The position numbers and the translations under genes are program-made. 64,000 nt of DNA, from NCBI GenBank assembly GCA_963773685.1, contig CAVZBY010000002.1, forward strand, positions 62,001 through 126,000. The letters are read 5' to 3'. Numbering within the stretch: position 1 is the first letter of the stretch; each line of letters starts with the position of its first letter. Origin of the DNA: JALHVH01 sp963773685. Lineage in GTDB: Bacteria; Acidobacteriota; Aminicenantia; Aminicenantales; Saccharicenantaceae. The notes under the pieces are model-generated. The model was not told the origin of the DNA. It worked only from the letters and a program-made list of their open reading frames with translations, and did no database searches. Shown in pieces: positions 16,946-25,379 of the stretch.

Positions 16946-19621
16946 TCAATCGTCGTCGTCCGGGCCGGGCGCGCCCGCCCGTTCCGGGAAGGGGACGTCG
17001 CTTCCCTTCATCGCGTGCCAGAGGATCCTGTTGAGGACGTCCTCGGGGCACGCGTCCACCCGGTCGAAATCGAGCCGCGCCGAGATCACCGCGTGCTCCC
17101 GGAGCAAGGGGTCGGCGATCGCCGTCGGCGGGGGATTCATCGTATCGAGGGGGATGTGGTTCGCCACGGCCTCGAACGGCGTGAGATCGGGCATTTCCAT
17201 GAAACAATCGAACATCGGGTCGGCCGCTGCGTCGAACTGGTTCATCGGCGGCAGGCCCAGGATCTGCTCGATCGTCCTCAGGATGCTGATCGTGTTGTAC
17301 CGGGTGCTGACGACCTGGCCGCGCTTCGTATAGGGGCTCGCGACATAAGCCGTGGTCCTGTACCCGCTGACATGGTCCCAGCCGTCCTGCGGGTCGTCCT
17401 CGATCCCGAAGATGACCGTCTCCTTCCAGAACGGGCTCCGGCTTAGAGCTTCGACGATGCGGCCGAAGGCCAGGTCGTTGTCCGCGACGCAGGCGGCCGG
17501 CGTCGGCGACCCCTCCCGAGTCCCGCTCGTGTGGTCGTTGGGCAGGCAGATCAGGACAAGGTCGGGGAACGCCCCGCTCTTCTCGAATTCCGCGAGCTCC
17601 CGGATGAAGAAGTCCGCCCGGAAGGCGTCCGGGACCTCCATGCTCCAGCCGACGGTCTTCGCGGCGAGGTGCGGCCGCAGGGTTTCGACCCCGGGCTCGC
17701 TGCCGAAGACGATCTCTCCCGACGGCGCGTTGGTCTCCCGCCAGCAGGCCGTCCAGTCCGGCTTCCCGGTCCTCGCAGGATCCGCCCAAGCGACCTTGGG
17801 GATGGCGAATTCGCCGTAATCCCGCAGGGTTCTTCCGTGCCGCAGGGCGTTGTCCCAGATGAATCCGGTCGGGGCGTAGGCCAGGGCGTCGACCTCGTCC
17901 TCTCCCATGCCGTCCGGATAGCTCCGGGGCCACCCGGCGAAAGACCGTTCGAGGTAGTCGGTCCCGAACGCCGTCGTCGACCACTGGTGGCCGTCGGCGC
18001 TCAGGATGCCGCAGCAATAGGTGTTGTCGAGGAGGACGAATTCGGAGGCCAGCTTGTGCTGGTTCGGCGTCACGGTCTCGCCGAAGACGCAGAGGGCCGG
18101 GTCGCCGTCGCCCTGGGTCATGTCCCCCAGCACCTGGTCATACGCCCGGTTCTCCTTGATGACATAGACCACGTGCTTGAAGAGGCTGGGCTCACCGATA
18201 CGCTCAGGGATGGGCACTGCGGCAGCGCCGGGCCGGGGCGGAAGGAGAGCCCGGGCGATCCTTTCGCGGTGATAGTTCTCCCAGACGGACGCGGTGAGCC
18301 GCGGAAGGTCCGAGGAGGGAGGGACGGGAACGAGGGAGAGGGAGCCGTGATAAAGGCGGGAGTTGAACCCGGTGAGGCCCGTTCGCTCGTCGGTCGCCCG
18401 GGCCGTCTCCAGGCCCTTGATATTGGCGACGCAGAGTCTTCCGAGGCCGTGATGGAGGACGACCGCTCCGGGGTACCAGCCGACCGGGATGAGTCCGAGG
18501 AGTTTCGAGGCCCGCAGGGACGGCCGGAACTCGATGACGGCCAGCGCGTTCTGGGTCCCGTTCGCGACATAAAGGAGCTTTCCCTCGAGGTCGAAGGCCA
18601 GAGCGTTCGGCGACGCCCCGAAGAGGTCGGCCGGGCTCGGCTTCGCCCAGACGGTCTCGACGACGGAATCCGTCTCCGTATCGATGACGCTCAATGTATC
18701 GCTCGCCGCATTGGCGCAGACGATATAGCGGCCGCCGGGGGAGAGGGCGAGGTCCGAAGCGTGGAGGCCGGCCGGGATCTCCGCCACGACCTTCCCGGCC
18801 CGGAGGTCGATCACGCTGACGGAACCGTCGTTCGCGGCGCCCGACTCCGGATCGATCCTGACCGTGGTGCCCCGGCCCGCGGGGCCGACCGTGTCGCCGG
18901 CGCCGGGCCGGCGCCCGCCCCAGTTGCTGACATAGGCTTTGTCCCCGGCCAGGACGACGTCGTACGGGGCGACGCCGACGTCGAAGAGCCGGAGGAGGCG
19001 GCCATTGGAGGCCTCGAATTCGCCCAGCCGGTTGGAGAGGTTCAGGGCGACATACAATCGTTGTCCATCGGGCGAGACGGCGACCCCGGCCGGAATATCC
19101 TTCTCGCGGCGAGGAATTCCCGAGGGCGGAAGGGGAAAGGCGAACAGCCCTTTCAGGGCCCCATCAGGCATGCCCCCGAAGACCTCGATCCTTCCTTCGA
19201 CGTCGCTGAGATAGAGGCGGCGACCGTCGGCGGAGAATGCAAGCCCCGTATAGCTGACCTGGCCTTCCTGATCGGGGCTCAGGACATTCTCCGAAGGAGC
19301 TCCGGTCGTGCCTTCGCGGGCTCCCTCTGGGAAGGCGACTCGTTCCAGCAGCGCTCCGGTCGCGGGATCGACCAGGACGATCTCGCCCGTCTTCCCCGAG
19401 GTGACGAGCCGGCGGCCGTCGGGGCTCAAGGCAAGCACCTGGGGCCTGAGGCCCGGAAGCTCCACCTGGATGCCTATGGGCGTGACGACCTGGCCGACCG
19501 GAACCCACGCCGCGGGCGCGGGGAGGACCGGCTCGACCCTCTTGCGGACCAGGGTGCATGATGCGGTGAAAACGAGGGCGAGTACGACGATCGCCGGGAG
19601 GTATCGACGGGGGGGTCTCAT
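16946..19621 (-). CDS. Beta-propeller / phosphoesterase (PF04185-type) fusion lipoprotein
   Basis: This 891-residue exported protein has a lipoprotein-like signal (VFTASC, Cys22). A YVTN-type beta-propeller follows (about residues 40-430; blades such as LALSPDGRRLVTSGK and IVCANAASDTLSVIDTETDSVV). The C-terminal domain is of the phosphoesterase/phospholipase C family: VVYVIKENRAYDQVLGDM, DGHQWSTTAF and GIEDDPQDGWDHVSGYRT carry the expected metal-binding Glu, Asn, Asp and His residues. It may cleave phosphoesters outside the cytoplasm or act as an acid-phosphatase-like enzyme; the substrate is not predictable. It has its own promoter and ends with a short acidic tail. Confidence 0.87.
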   Translation of the reverse strand: MRPPRRYLPAIVVLALVFTASCTLVRKRVEPVLPAPAAWVPVGQVVTPIGIQVELPGLRPQVLALSPDGRRLVTSGKTGEIVLVDPATGALLERVAFPEGAREGTTGAPSENVLSPDQEGQVSYTGLAFSADGRRLYLSDVEGRIEVFGGMPDGALKGLFAFPLPPSGIPRREKDIPAGVAVSPDGQRLYVALNLSNRLGEFEASNGRLLRLFDVGVAPYDVVLAGDKAYVSNWGGRRPGAGDTVGPAGRGTTVRIDPESGAANDGSVSVIDLRAGKVVAEIPAGLHASDLALSPGGRYIVCANAASDTLSVIDTETDSVVETVWAKPSPADLFGASPNALAFDLEGKLLYVANGTQNALAVIEFRPSLRASKLLGLIPVGWYPGAVVLHHGLGRLCVANIKGLETARATDERTGLTGFNSRLYHGSLSLVPVPPSSDLPRLTASVWENYHRERIARALLPPRPGAAAVPIPERIGEPSLFKHVVYVIKENRAYDQVLGDMTQGDGDPALCVFGETVTPNQHKLASEFVLLDNTYCCGILSADGHQWSTTAFGTDYLERSFAGWPRSYPDGMGEDEVDALAYAPTGFIWDNALRHGRTLRDYGEFAIPKVAWADPARTGKPDWTACWRETNAPSGEIVFGSEPGVETLRPHLAAKTVGWSMEVPDAFRADFFIRELAEFEKSGAFPDLVLICLPNDHTSGTREGSPTPAACVADNDLAFGRIVEALSRSPFWKETVIFGIEDDPQDGWDHVSGYRTTAYVASPYTKRGQVVSTRYNTISILRTIEQILGLPPMNQFDAAADPMFDCFMEMPDLTPFEAVANHIPLDTMNPPPTAIADPLLREHAVISARLDFDRVDACPEDVLNRILWHAMKGSDVPFPERAGAPGPDDDD

Positions 19622-19630
19622 GATGAGAGG

Positions 19631-19659
19631 ATTCTAGGTCAAATTCCTGGCCTGTTCAA
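19631..19659 (-). promoter_or_regulatory. Promoter of the phosphoesterase lipoprotein gene
   Basis: TTGAAC (19654-19659) and TAGAAT (19631-19636) are 17 bp apart, ten bases before the start codon at 19621. The leader would be only a few bases long. Confidence 0.65.
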
Positions 19660-19710
19660 GCCCGGACGGACGGGAGCTCTTCCCAAGAGGACATTCCGAA
19701 AAGGTCCGTG

Positions 19711-19739
19711 ATGACTTGCGGCCCGTCCTTGTTTATAAT
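19711..19739 (+). promoter_or_regulatory. Promoter of the 219-residue membrane protein gene
   Basis: ATGACT (19711-19716) and a perfect TATAAT (19734-19739) are 17 bp apart. The site supports the start at 19762 and excludes open frame upstream of it. Confidence 0.5.
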
Positions 19740-19761
19740 GCGCTGGAAAGGCAGGAACACC

Positions 19762-20421
19762 ATGAAAGACGTCGCTCATCTCAAGTGGCTGGCTTGGGGC
19801 ATCATCGTCGGATTCGCCATCCCTTTCGTTTTTGCCGACCTTCTGACGCTCCCCCTGGACCTTTATTATCTAATATATTTTCTGGCCACGCTGACGTTCC
19901 TAGGCGTATATGTCCGGCGGACCGGGATGGACCTGAAGCAATGGTTTTCGCGCCGTCTGGCCTGGGGCCTCGTCTTGGGGATCGTCTTCGGCATCGCCGT
20001 TGTCCGATACGTCCTGACGAATCCGGCGACGGAGACCCTTGGCGGCGGCGCCCTTGTCTGGGCGCTTTTCTGGAGGGGCCTGATCTATGGCGCGGTGGAT
20101 GGGCTCCTGATGTCCGCGTTCCCCTGGGCCGTCACCTGGCGCGCTTTCCGCGTTGAAGAAAGACCCTTGGGCCGCAAGATCGCCTTCGGCCTGCTGGCCT
20201 GGGTCTTCATCCTGGTCATGACGGCGGCTTACCACGCCGGCTATAGGGATTTCCGGTCACCGAAGATGGCCAGGGCCGTCGCGGGGAACACTCTGATCTC
20301 CCTGCCGACCCTGCTCACGGCGAATCCGGTCGGCGCGCCGGTCGCGCACGCGATGATGCATATCGCGGTCATTATCCATTGTCCGAAGACCGATGTCTTC
20401 CTCCCCCCGCACAGGGACTAG
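19762..20421 (+). CDS. Integral membrane protein of unknown function
   Basis: This 219-residue protein has about five hydrophobic helices, at roughly residues 7-28, 33-52, 65-83, 98-125 and 140-160, and a less hydrophobic C-terminal part. I recognise no family. No catalytic motif is evident. The start at 19762 follows GGAAAGGCAGG and a TATAAT promoter. The stop overlaps the convergent kinase stop by four bases. Confidence 0.65.
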   Translation: MKDVAHLKWLAWGIIVGFAIPFVFADLLTLPLDLYYLIYFLATLTFLGVYVRRTGMDLKQWFSRRLAWGLVLGIVFGIAVVRYVLTNPATETLGGGALVWALFWRGLIYGAVDGLLMSAFPWAVTWRAFRVEERPLGRKIAFGLLAWVFILVMTAAYHAGYRDFRSPKMARAVAGNTLISLPTLLTANPVGAPVAHAMMHIAVIIHCPKTDVFLPPHRD

Positions 20422-21788
20422 TCGGGAGCGACGTCGTCGCGGACGTAGGTGACGCCGGGCTGACGGAGGAGGGTCCGGAGCTCTTTGTCCGGGAGGTCGT
20501 CCCGGATCTCCCCGGTGACGTCCTTGCCGAAAAAGAGCTTCCGGTTGACCGAGTCGATGAGGCCCGTGATCCGGATGTAGGTCTTGGCAGGCGCCTTGCC
20601 GACGACGACGATCACCCGGTCGTCCTTGACGGCGACGGCCTTGACCTCCGGGAAGGCGGCGATCTTTTTCATCAGGGCGGCGAGGATGCGCCTCTTCCGG
20701 TTGCGGACCATCCTGTAGACGAAGAGGCCCGCCATGATGAAGACGAACAGGTTCCCGATCTGGAGGTTTGTTAGGAGAAGGGCGGCGGCGATGAGGACGG
20801 CGCCGGCCGCGACGTAGGCTCCGTAGCGGCCGAAGGGGAGGGTCGCGTTGACGCGGTCCAGGAGACCGCGGAGGCGGGCCCCGACCGGAAGGTCCAGGCT
20901 GGTCCCGGTCTCCAGGTCGTGCTTCAGGTGCTTGAGGTCCGCGGCGAGGGCGCGGGCGTCCGGATACCGGTCTTCCCGGCGTTTACGGAGACACCGGGCG
21001 ACGATCATATGCACCTTCGGCGGCAGGCTCCGGCGAACGGCGTTCACCGGCTTCGGCTCTTCGAAGGCGATCGCATGCATGGTATCCAGCGGGGTGTCCC
21101 CTTTGAACGGCAGCTCGCCGGTCACCATTTCATAGAGGACGACCCCGAGGGAAAAGATGTCGCTCCTCGGATCGAGGGCCTGGCCCCGGGCCTGCTCGGG
21201 GCTCATATAGGGGACCGTCCCGACGATCGCTCCGGGGAGCGTCCGCGCCCGCTCCGCCGTCATGGTCCATCCGTCCGAGCCGGCGCGGAGGTCCACCTCC
21301 GTGTCGCCCGCGGCGGCGTCCCGGAGCTTCGCGATCCCGAAGTCGAGGAGCTTGGCGTGGCCTTCCCGCGTGACCATGATATTGTCGGACTTGATGTCCC
21401 GGTGGATGATGTCGGCCTCGTGCGCTTTCGCCAGGCCTTCCGCGATCTGGAGGACGATCTCGACCGAGCCCATCAGGTCGAGCTCGCCCGCGGCGATGAG
21501 GCGGCCGACCGTCCGGCCGTCGACGTATTCCATGGCGATGAAGGTCGTTCCCGCGTCCTCGTCGATGTCGTAGACCTGGGCGATGGCCGGATGGGTGACG
21601 GCCGCGGCGGCGCGGGCTTCGCGCAGGAAGCGCGTCTTGCGATCGGGATCGGCGACGAGCTCGGGCTTGAGGAGCTTGATGGCCACGGGCCGTTCGAGCC
21701 GCGTGTCGCGGGCCCGGTACACGACCCCCATGCCGCCGTTGCCGAGGGTCTCCTCGACGACATAGTGTTTGAGGGTCCGGCCGATCAT
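20418..21788 (-). CDS. Membrane-anchored Ser/Thr protein kinase with unassigned C-terminal domain
   Basis: This 456-residue protein has an N-terminal Hanks kinase (about residues 10-275) with GNGGMGVVYRA, HRDIKSDNIMV and LLDFGIAK intact. Two transmembrane helices follow (about residues 320-360: AYVAAGAVLIAAALLL and IGNLFVFIMAGLFVY). A C-terminal domain of about 90 residues (RILAALMKKIAAFPEVKAVAV...), probably cytoplasmic, is not one I recognise. It has no external sensor domain. The start codon lies close to where transcription should begin from the promoter at 21795-21823, and no Shine-Dalgarno sequence is seen, so the mRNA may be leaderless. Confidence 0.88.
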   Translation of the reverse strand: MIGRTLKHYVVEETLGNGGMGVVYRARDTRLERPVAIKLLKPELVADPDRKTRFLREARAAAAVTHPAIAQVYDIDEDAGTTFIAMEYVDGRTVGRLIAAGELDLMGSVEIVLQIAEGLAKAHEADIIHRDIKSDNIMVTREGHAKLLDFGIAKLRDAAAGDTEVDLRAGSDGWTMTAERARTLPGAIVGTVPYMSPEQARGQALDPRSDIFSLGVVLYEMVTGELPFKGDTPLDTMHAIAFEEPKPVNAVRRSLPPKVHMIVARCLRKRREDRYPDARALAADLKHLKHDLETGTSLDLPVGARLRGLLDRVNATLPFGRYGAYVAAGAVLIAAALLLTNLQIGNLFVFIMAGLFVYRMVRNRKRRILAALMKKIAAFPEVKAVAVKDDRVIVVVGKAPAKTYIRITGLIDSVNRKLFFGKDVTGEIRDDLPDKELRTLLRQPGVTYVRDDVAPD

Positions 21789-21794
21789 AAGGAT

Positions 21795-21823
21795 TACATA
21801 TCACGCCCGGGCGGCAGGGTCAA
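21795..21823 (-). promoter_or_regulatory. Promoter of the membrane Ser/Thr kinase gene
   Basis: TTGACC (21818-21823) and TATGTA (21795-21800) are 17 bp apart, with an extended -10 TG. The kinase ATG is seven bases downstream of the -10. Confidence 0.55.
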
Positions 21824-21846
21824 TCGGCCCCGCCGGCTGCCGGCCG

Positions 21847-22188
21847 TCACCCCCGGACGAAGTGGGGCATGTCGAAGGGGATCTCCATCGAGATCTCGAC
21901 GAATCCGGCATAGCGGCCGTCCCGGAACCACGGGGCCTGGTAGATGAATTTTTTCCGGCCCTTCTTTTCGATGGTGTAGGCGTTGGCCCGGCGCCCGTCC
22001 ATGAGGGCGGCGAGCTTCGTCCGCGACGGCTCGGGGTGGCAATCGAGAAGGTTCCTCCCGACGAGAGCGTAGCCTCCGTCCGCCTCATATGTCGCGGCGG
22101 CCTTGTCGTTCATCGCGATGATGGTCGCGGCCTCGTCGCAGACCATCACCGCGGCTGGAAACTCGCGGACCCATTCGTGCTCGAACAT
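21847..22188 (-). CDS. Single-PAS-domain protein
   Basis: This 113-residue protein consists almost entirely of one PAS fold: FPAAVMVCDEAATIIAMNDKAAATY at the start, VGRNLLDCHPEPSRTKL in the middle, and the closing strands RKKFIYQAPWFRDGRYAGFVEIS. It has no kinase, cyclase or DNA-binding region. It may bind a small ligand or partner proteins and act on a kinase in trans; the neighbouring Ser/Thr kinase gene is a possible but unproven partner. A TAGAAT -10 lies at 22207-22212, but its -35 is weak. Confidence 0.72.
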   Translation of the reverse strand: MFEHEWVREFPAAVMVCDEAATIIAMNDKAAATYEADGGYALVGRNLLDCHPEPSRTKLAALMDGRRANAYTIEKKGRKKFIYQAPWFRDGRYAGFVEISMEIPFDMPHFVRG

Positions 22189-22305
22189 TTCGCGCCTCTG
22201 CGGCCCATTCTACCCGAGCCCCTTTCCGGTGAACAGCCTTTTGTGTCAAAATACGCTCGGCCGTCCGGGCCCTCCCGGCGGTCCGGCCGTAAAAGGAGGC
22301 TTTCA

Positions 22306-23256
22306 ATGATAGGATTCGTTTTGGCGTTCGTCATCGGGGCCCTGGTCATCGGATACCTTGCGTCGCGGAGGGGGGGCGTCCGGCAGGGGGATCCCCTGGG
22401 CGGTCTGCGGGGGAAGGGCCGGCTCGTGGCCGGAGTCGCCGTCGCGGTCCTCGTCCTCGCGGTCCTGGCCCGATCCGTCGTCATCGTCCAGGCCGGGACC
22501 GTAGGGGTGGTGAAGAGACTCGGGGCGGTCCGGGCCGAGCTCAAGCCGGGCATGCACCTCATCTTCCCGCTCGTCGATACGGTCGTGATCTACCCCACGA
22601 TCAAGAAGACCTACGAAGCCGCCGATATCCCGAGGGAGAGCCGCGCGGACTTCCCCGACGTCATCATCTCGGCCCTGACCTCGGACGGCCAGCAGATTCG
22701 CGTCGGCATCACGGCCCGGTTCATGATCCAGCCGGGCAAGGCGGCCTGGATCCTCCAGAACCTGGGGACGGAGGACGAGTACGTGGAGAAGATCGTCAAG
22801 ACGGAGATCCGGGGATCCGGCCGCCGCGTGCCGACCAAATTCGCCGCCTTCGACCTCTACACCAAGAAAAGCTACGAGGCCCAGCAGGTCCTCTACGACG
22901 AGATCGCCCCCAAGTTCGAGAAGAACGGCCTCATCCTCGACGAGCTGGTCCTCCGCAACGTCACGTTCACCCCCGAATACGCCCGGACCCTCGAGGAGAA
23001 GCAGATCGCCCTCGAGAACATCACCACCGAGAAGAACAAGCTGGAGCAGGAGAAGATCCGCAAGGAACAGAAGATCGTCTCGGCCGAGGGCGACGCCCGG
23101 AGCATCGAGATCCGCCAGACGGCCCTGACCAAGAACCCGACCATCATCCAGTGGGAATTCGTCCAGAAGCTGGCCCCCAATATCCAGTGGGGCATCCTTC
23201 CCCAGAACATGCTGCCGATGTTCAACCTGCAGTCGCTGACGGGACAGCAGAAGTAG
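22306..23256 (+). CDS. SPFH/prohibitin-family membrane protein
   Basis: This 316-residue protein has two N-terminal hydrophobic segments (residues 1-20 and about 45-65). An SPFH/Band 7 domain follows (VVIVQAGTVGVVKRLGAV through TRFMIQPGKAAWILQNLG), then a charged coiled coil (EEKQIALENITTEKNKLEQEKIRKEQ) and a conserved-looking tail. Prohibitin-like proteins form large ring assemblies on membranes and often modulate proteases. No FtsH or NfeD partner is encoded next to it. The start at 22306 has AAAAGGAGG upstream and is preferred over a long upstream extension of the frame. Confidence 0.88.
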   Translation: MIGFVLAFVIGALVIGYLASRRGGVRQGDPLGGLRGKGRLVAGVAVAVLVLAVLARSVVIVQAGTVGVVKRLGAVRAELKPGMHLIFPLVDTVVIYPTIKKTYEAADIPRESRADFPDVIISALTSDGQQIRVGITARFMIQPGKAAWILQNLGTEDEYVEKIVKTEIRGSGRRVPTKFAAFDLYTKKSYEAQQVLYDEIAPKFEKNGLILDELVLRNVTFTPEYARTLEEKQIALENITTEKNKLEQEKIRKEQKIVSAEGDARSIEIRQTALTKNPTIIQWEFVQKLAPNIQWGILPQNMLPMFNLQSLTGQQK

Positions 23257-23308
23257 CGGCGGGAACGGACCGGGATCGGGGCGGCCTTCAGGCGGCGGCG
23301 CCGGCGCG

Positions 23309-23337
23309 TTGACTAAAGGCCGGCGCGGGGATATAAA
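23309..23337 (+). promoter_or_regulatory. Sigma70-type promoter of the creatininase-family gene
   Basis: TTGACT (23309-23314) and TATAAA (23332-23337) are separated by 17 bp. The upstream in-frame TTG at 23309 is the -35 hexamer, so the start is taken at 23381. Confidence 0.8.
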
Positions 23338-23380
23338 AGAGCTTGTCGGTCAACGCTTCGGACAGGGAGGGATATCGCTC

Positions 23381-24301
23381 ATGAGAAGATCGAACGCCAT
23401 TCCGGCCGCCGCGCTCGTCGCCCTGGCGGTCATCGTCTGCGTCGCGACCGCGTCCGCCCAGGCCCCAACGGGCTCCGCGGACCTGACCGTGAAGTATGAA
23501 GACCTGACCTCGCCGGACTTCATCAAGGCCGTCGCCAAGTCCGCTTCGACCTGCCTCATCCCCATCGGGATCCTGGAAAAGCACGGTCCGCATCTGCCGC
23601 TGGGCACCGACCTCATCGATGTCCGGGAGCTCGCGCTTCGCGCCGCAAAGAAGGAATACACGATCGTCTTCCCCCCGTATTTCGTGGGGCAGATCTTCGA
23701 GGCCAAGCATCAGCCCGGAACGATCGCCTACAGCACCCCCCTCATGCAGCAGATCCTCCAGGAGACCTGCAACGAGCTCGCCCGCAACGGGGTCAAGAAG
23801 ATCATCCTGGTCAACGGCCACGGCGGGAACACCCAGTTCCTTCAGTATTTTTGTCAGGTCCAGCTCGCCTGCAGGAAGGACTATGCCGTCTTCCTCTATG
23901 ACCCTTCCGACGACGAAACGGCGAATGAAAAGCTGGCCAAGCTTCGCAAGACGACCCTCGACGGGCACGCCGGAGAGGAAGAGACCTCCACGATGCTGGC
24001 CCACCGCCCCGACCTCGTCCACCTGGACCGGGCCGAGGACCAGAGCGGGGAGGACCAGAAGCGGCTCTCCCGCCTGAAGCACGCCTACACGGGGATCTGG
24101 TGGTACGCGAGCCAGCCGAACCATTACAGGGGATACGGCGCCGCCGGGAACAAGGAGTTCGGAGAGCTGGCCCTGACCCTGGATTCCGATCTGCTGGCCG
24201 AGATGATCCGCTCGGTCAAGGCGGACACGAAGACCCTCGAGCTCCAGAAGATGTTCTTCGACGGGGCCGATAAACCCCTCGAGACGAAACAGTCGAAATA
24301 G
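23381..24301 (+). CDS. Creatininase-family amidohydrolase with signal peptide
   Basis: This 306-residue protein has a signal peptide (MRRSNAIPAAALVALAVIV, cleavage near SAQA). The creatininase fold follows: EKHGPHLPLGTD supplies Glu, His and Asp metal ligands, NGHGGN is the second signature, and HAGEEETS carries further ligand-type residues. Family members hydrolyse cyclic or linear amides (creatinine, formamidopyrimidines, mycofactocin precursor). Export is unusual for the family. The substrate is unknown, but it fits a periplasmic amide or peptide degradation role. GGGAGG lies upstream of the ATG. Confidence 0.85.
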   Translation: MRRSNAIPAAALVALAVIVCVATASAQAPTGSADLTVKYEDLTSPDFIKAVAKSASTCLIPIGILEKHGPHLPLGTDLIDVRELALRAAKKEYTIVFPPYFVGQIFEAKHQPGTIAYSTPLMQQILQETCNELARNGVKKIILVNGHGGNTQFLQYFCQVQLACRKDYAVFLYDPSDDETANEKLAKLRKTTLDGHAGEEETSTMLAHRPDLVHLDRAEDQSGEDQKRLSRLKHAYTGIWWYASQPNHYRGYGAAGNKEFGELALTLDSDLLAEMIRSVKADTKTLELQKMFFDGADKPLETKQSK

Positions 24302-24309
24302 CGTCGGGG

Positions 24310-24405
24310 TCAACGTCCCGAGGCCAGGATGGCCAGAAAGCCGAAGAGGAACAGGGCGGCGAAGAATATCGACACCATCTCGACGAAGGCGCGTCGTTTT
24401 CTCAC
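24310..24405 (-). CDS. Possible small membrane protein
   Basis: This candidate of 31 residues starts with GTG at 24405 and has AAGGGA eight to ten bases upstream. The product is a short basic stretch (RKRRAF) followed by one hydrophobic helix (MVSIFFAALFLFGFLAILA). The frame also opens further upstream, but that part looks non-coding and overlaps the promoter of the divergent CBM9-like gene. Single-helix proteins of this type are common but hard to prove. Confidence 0.3.
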   Translation of the reverse strand: MRKRRAFVEMVSIFFAALFLFGFLAILASGR

Positions 24406-24487
24406 GTTCTTTCCCTTCTCACCTATTCCTACGCTCGGGATATCCGAAAGGTTACGCTCCCGACGCGAAAAAGGGTCCTGACGGGCA

Positions 24488-24516
24488 TTGTCCCCCGCGG
24501 GCCGCTGTGTTATCTT
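24488..24516 (+). promoter_or_regulatory. Possible promoter of the CBM9-like gene
   Basis: TTGTCC (24488-24493) and TATCTT (24511-24516) are 17 bp apart, 22 bases before the start codon at 24539. Each hexamer matches consensus at four of six positions. Confidence 0.45.
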
Positions 24517-24538
24517 GGGCCTCGATAGGCATACGGTC

Positions 24539-25345
24539 ATGAACGAGAGCGAATTGGCGCGCTATACCTGTTTCCGGACCGGAGACAGGTTCCCCATCGA
24601 CGGGGACCTGGAAAAACCGTGCTGGCGCCGGGCGCCGTGGTCCGGCCGCTTCGTCGATCTCGTCGGCGGGACCCCCGGTTTCCTCGATACCCGCGCCGCC
24701 CTTCTCTGGGACGACGACAACCTTTACGTCGCGTTCCGCGTCGAGGAGCCGGACGTCGAAGCCCGGCTCGCCGAGCGCGATTCCCTCATCTGGAACGAGA
24801 ACGACGTCGAGGTCTTCATCGACGGCGGGGACTGCTATTACGAGCTCGAGATCAACGCCTTGGGGACGGTTTACGAGGTTTTCTACGTCTGGCAGGACGC
24901 GCACCGGAAGGGGAGCCGTTTCGATGCCCCGGAGTTCGACCTGCGCGAACGAAAGGTCGACGTTCTCGGCGGATTTCAGGATGCCCTGCGGCACGGACGC
25001 CATCCGCGCGGGGCGCGCTGGGCGTTCATGGATTGGGATTTCCCGGGCCTCCGGACCGCCGTTCGTGTCCAGGGCACGCTCAACGACCCCTCGGACGTCG
25101 ACCGCGGCTGGACCGTCGAGATGGCCTTTCCCTGGAAGGGGATGGCCGCCCTCGCCGGGAGCCGGCCCGTCCCGCCGCGCGACGGCGACATCTGGAGGAT
25201 GGATCTCTCCCGGTTCGAGCGGCTGGAATACTGCGGCGTCAGGGCCGAACCGCATCCCGGATGGGCCATGAACCGGCACGGGGTCTATGACTCTCACCTG
25301 CCCGAGAGGTTCTCTTTCATCCGTTTCTCGGACACGAAGATCTGA
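24539..25345 (+). CDS. CBM9-like carbohydrate-binding/sugar-binding domain protein
   Basis: This 268-residue protein resembles the family 9 carbohydrate-binding fold seen in xylanases and many stand-alone proteins. Visible features are IDGDLEKPCWRRAPW at the start, TRAALLWDDDNLYVAFRVEEPDV, NENDVEVFIDGG, and later WTVEMAFPWKGMAAL and WRMDLSRFE. There is no signal peptide from this start, so it may be cytoplasmic; a role in sugar or glycan handling is inferred only from the fold. An upstream in-frame TTG is part of the promoter. Confidence 0.78.
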   Translation: MNESELARYTCFRTGDRFPIDGDLEKPCWRRAPWSGRFVDLVGGTPGFLDTRAALLWDDDNLYVAFRVEEPDVEARLAERDSLIWNENDVEVFIDGGDCYYELEINALGTVYEVFYVWQDAHRKGSRFDAPEFDLRERKVDVLGGFQDALRHGRHPRGARWAFMDWDFPGLRTAVRVQGTLNDPSDVDRGWTVEMAFPWKGMAALAGSRPVPPRDGDIWRMDLSRFERLEYCGVRAEPHPGWAMNRHGVYDSHLPERFSFIRFSDTKI

Positions 25346-25379
25346 AGACCGGGTCGGGCCCGAGCCGGGCCTGCCCTAG

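Noticed and set aside
24406..24540. Longer form of the small membrane protein on the minus strand
   Set aside because: The added residues look non-coding and overlap the promoter of the divergent gene.
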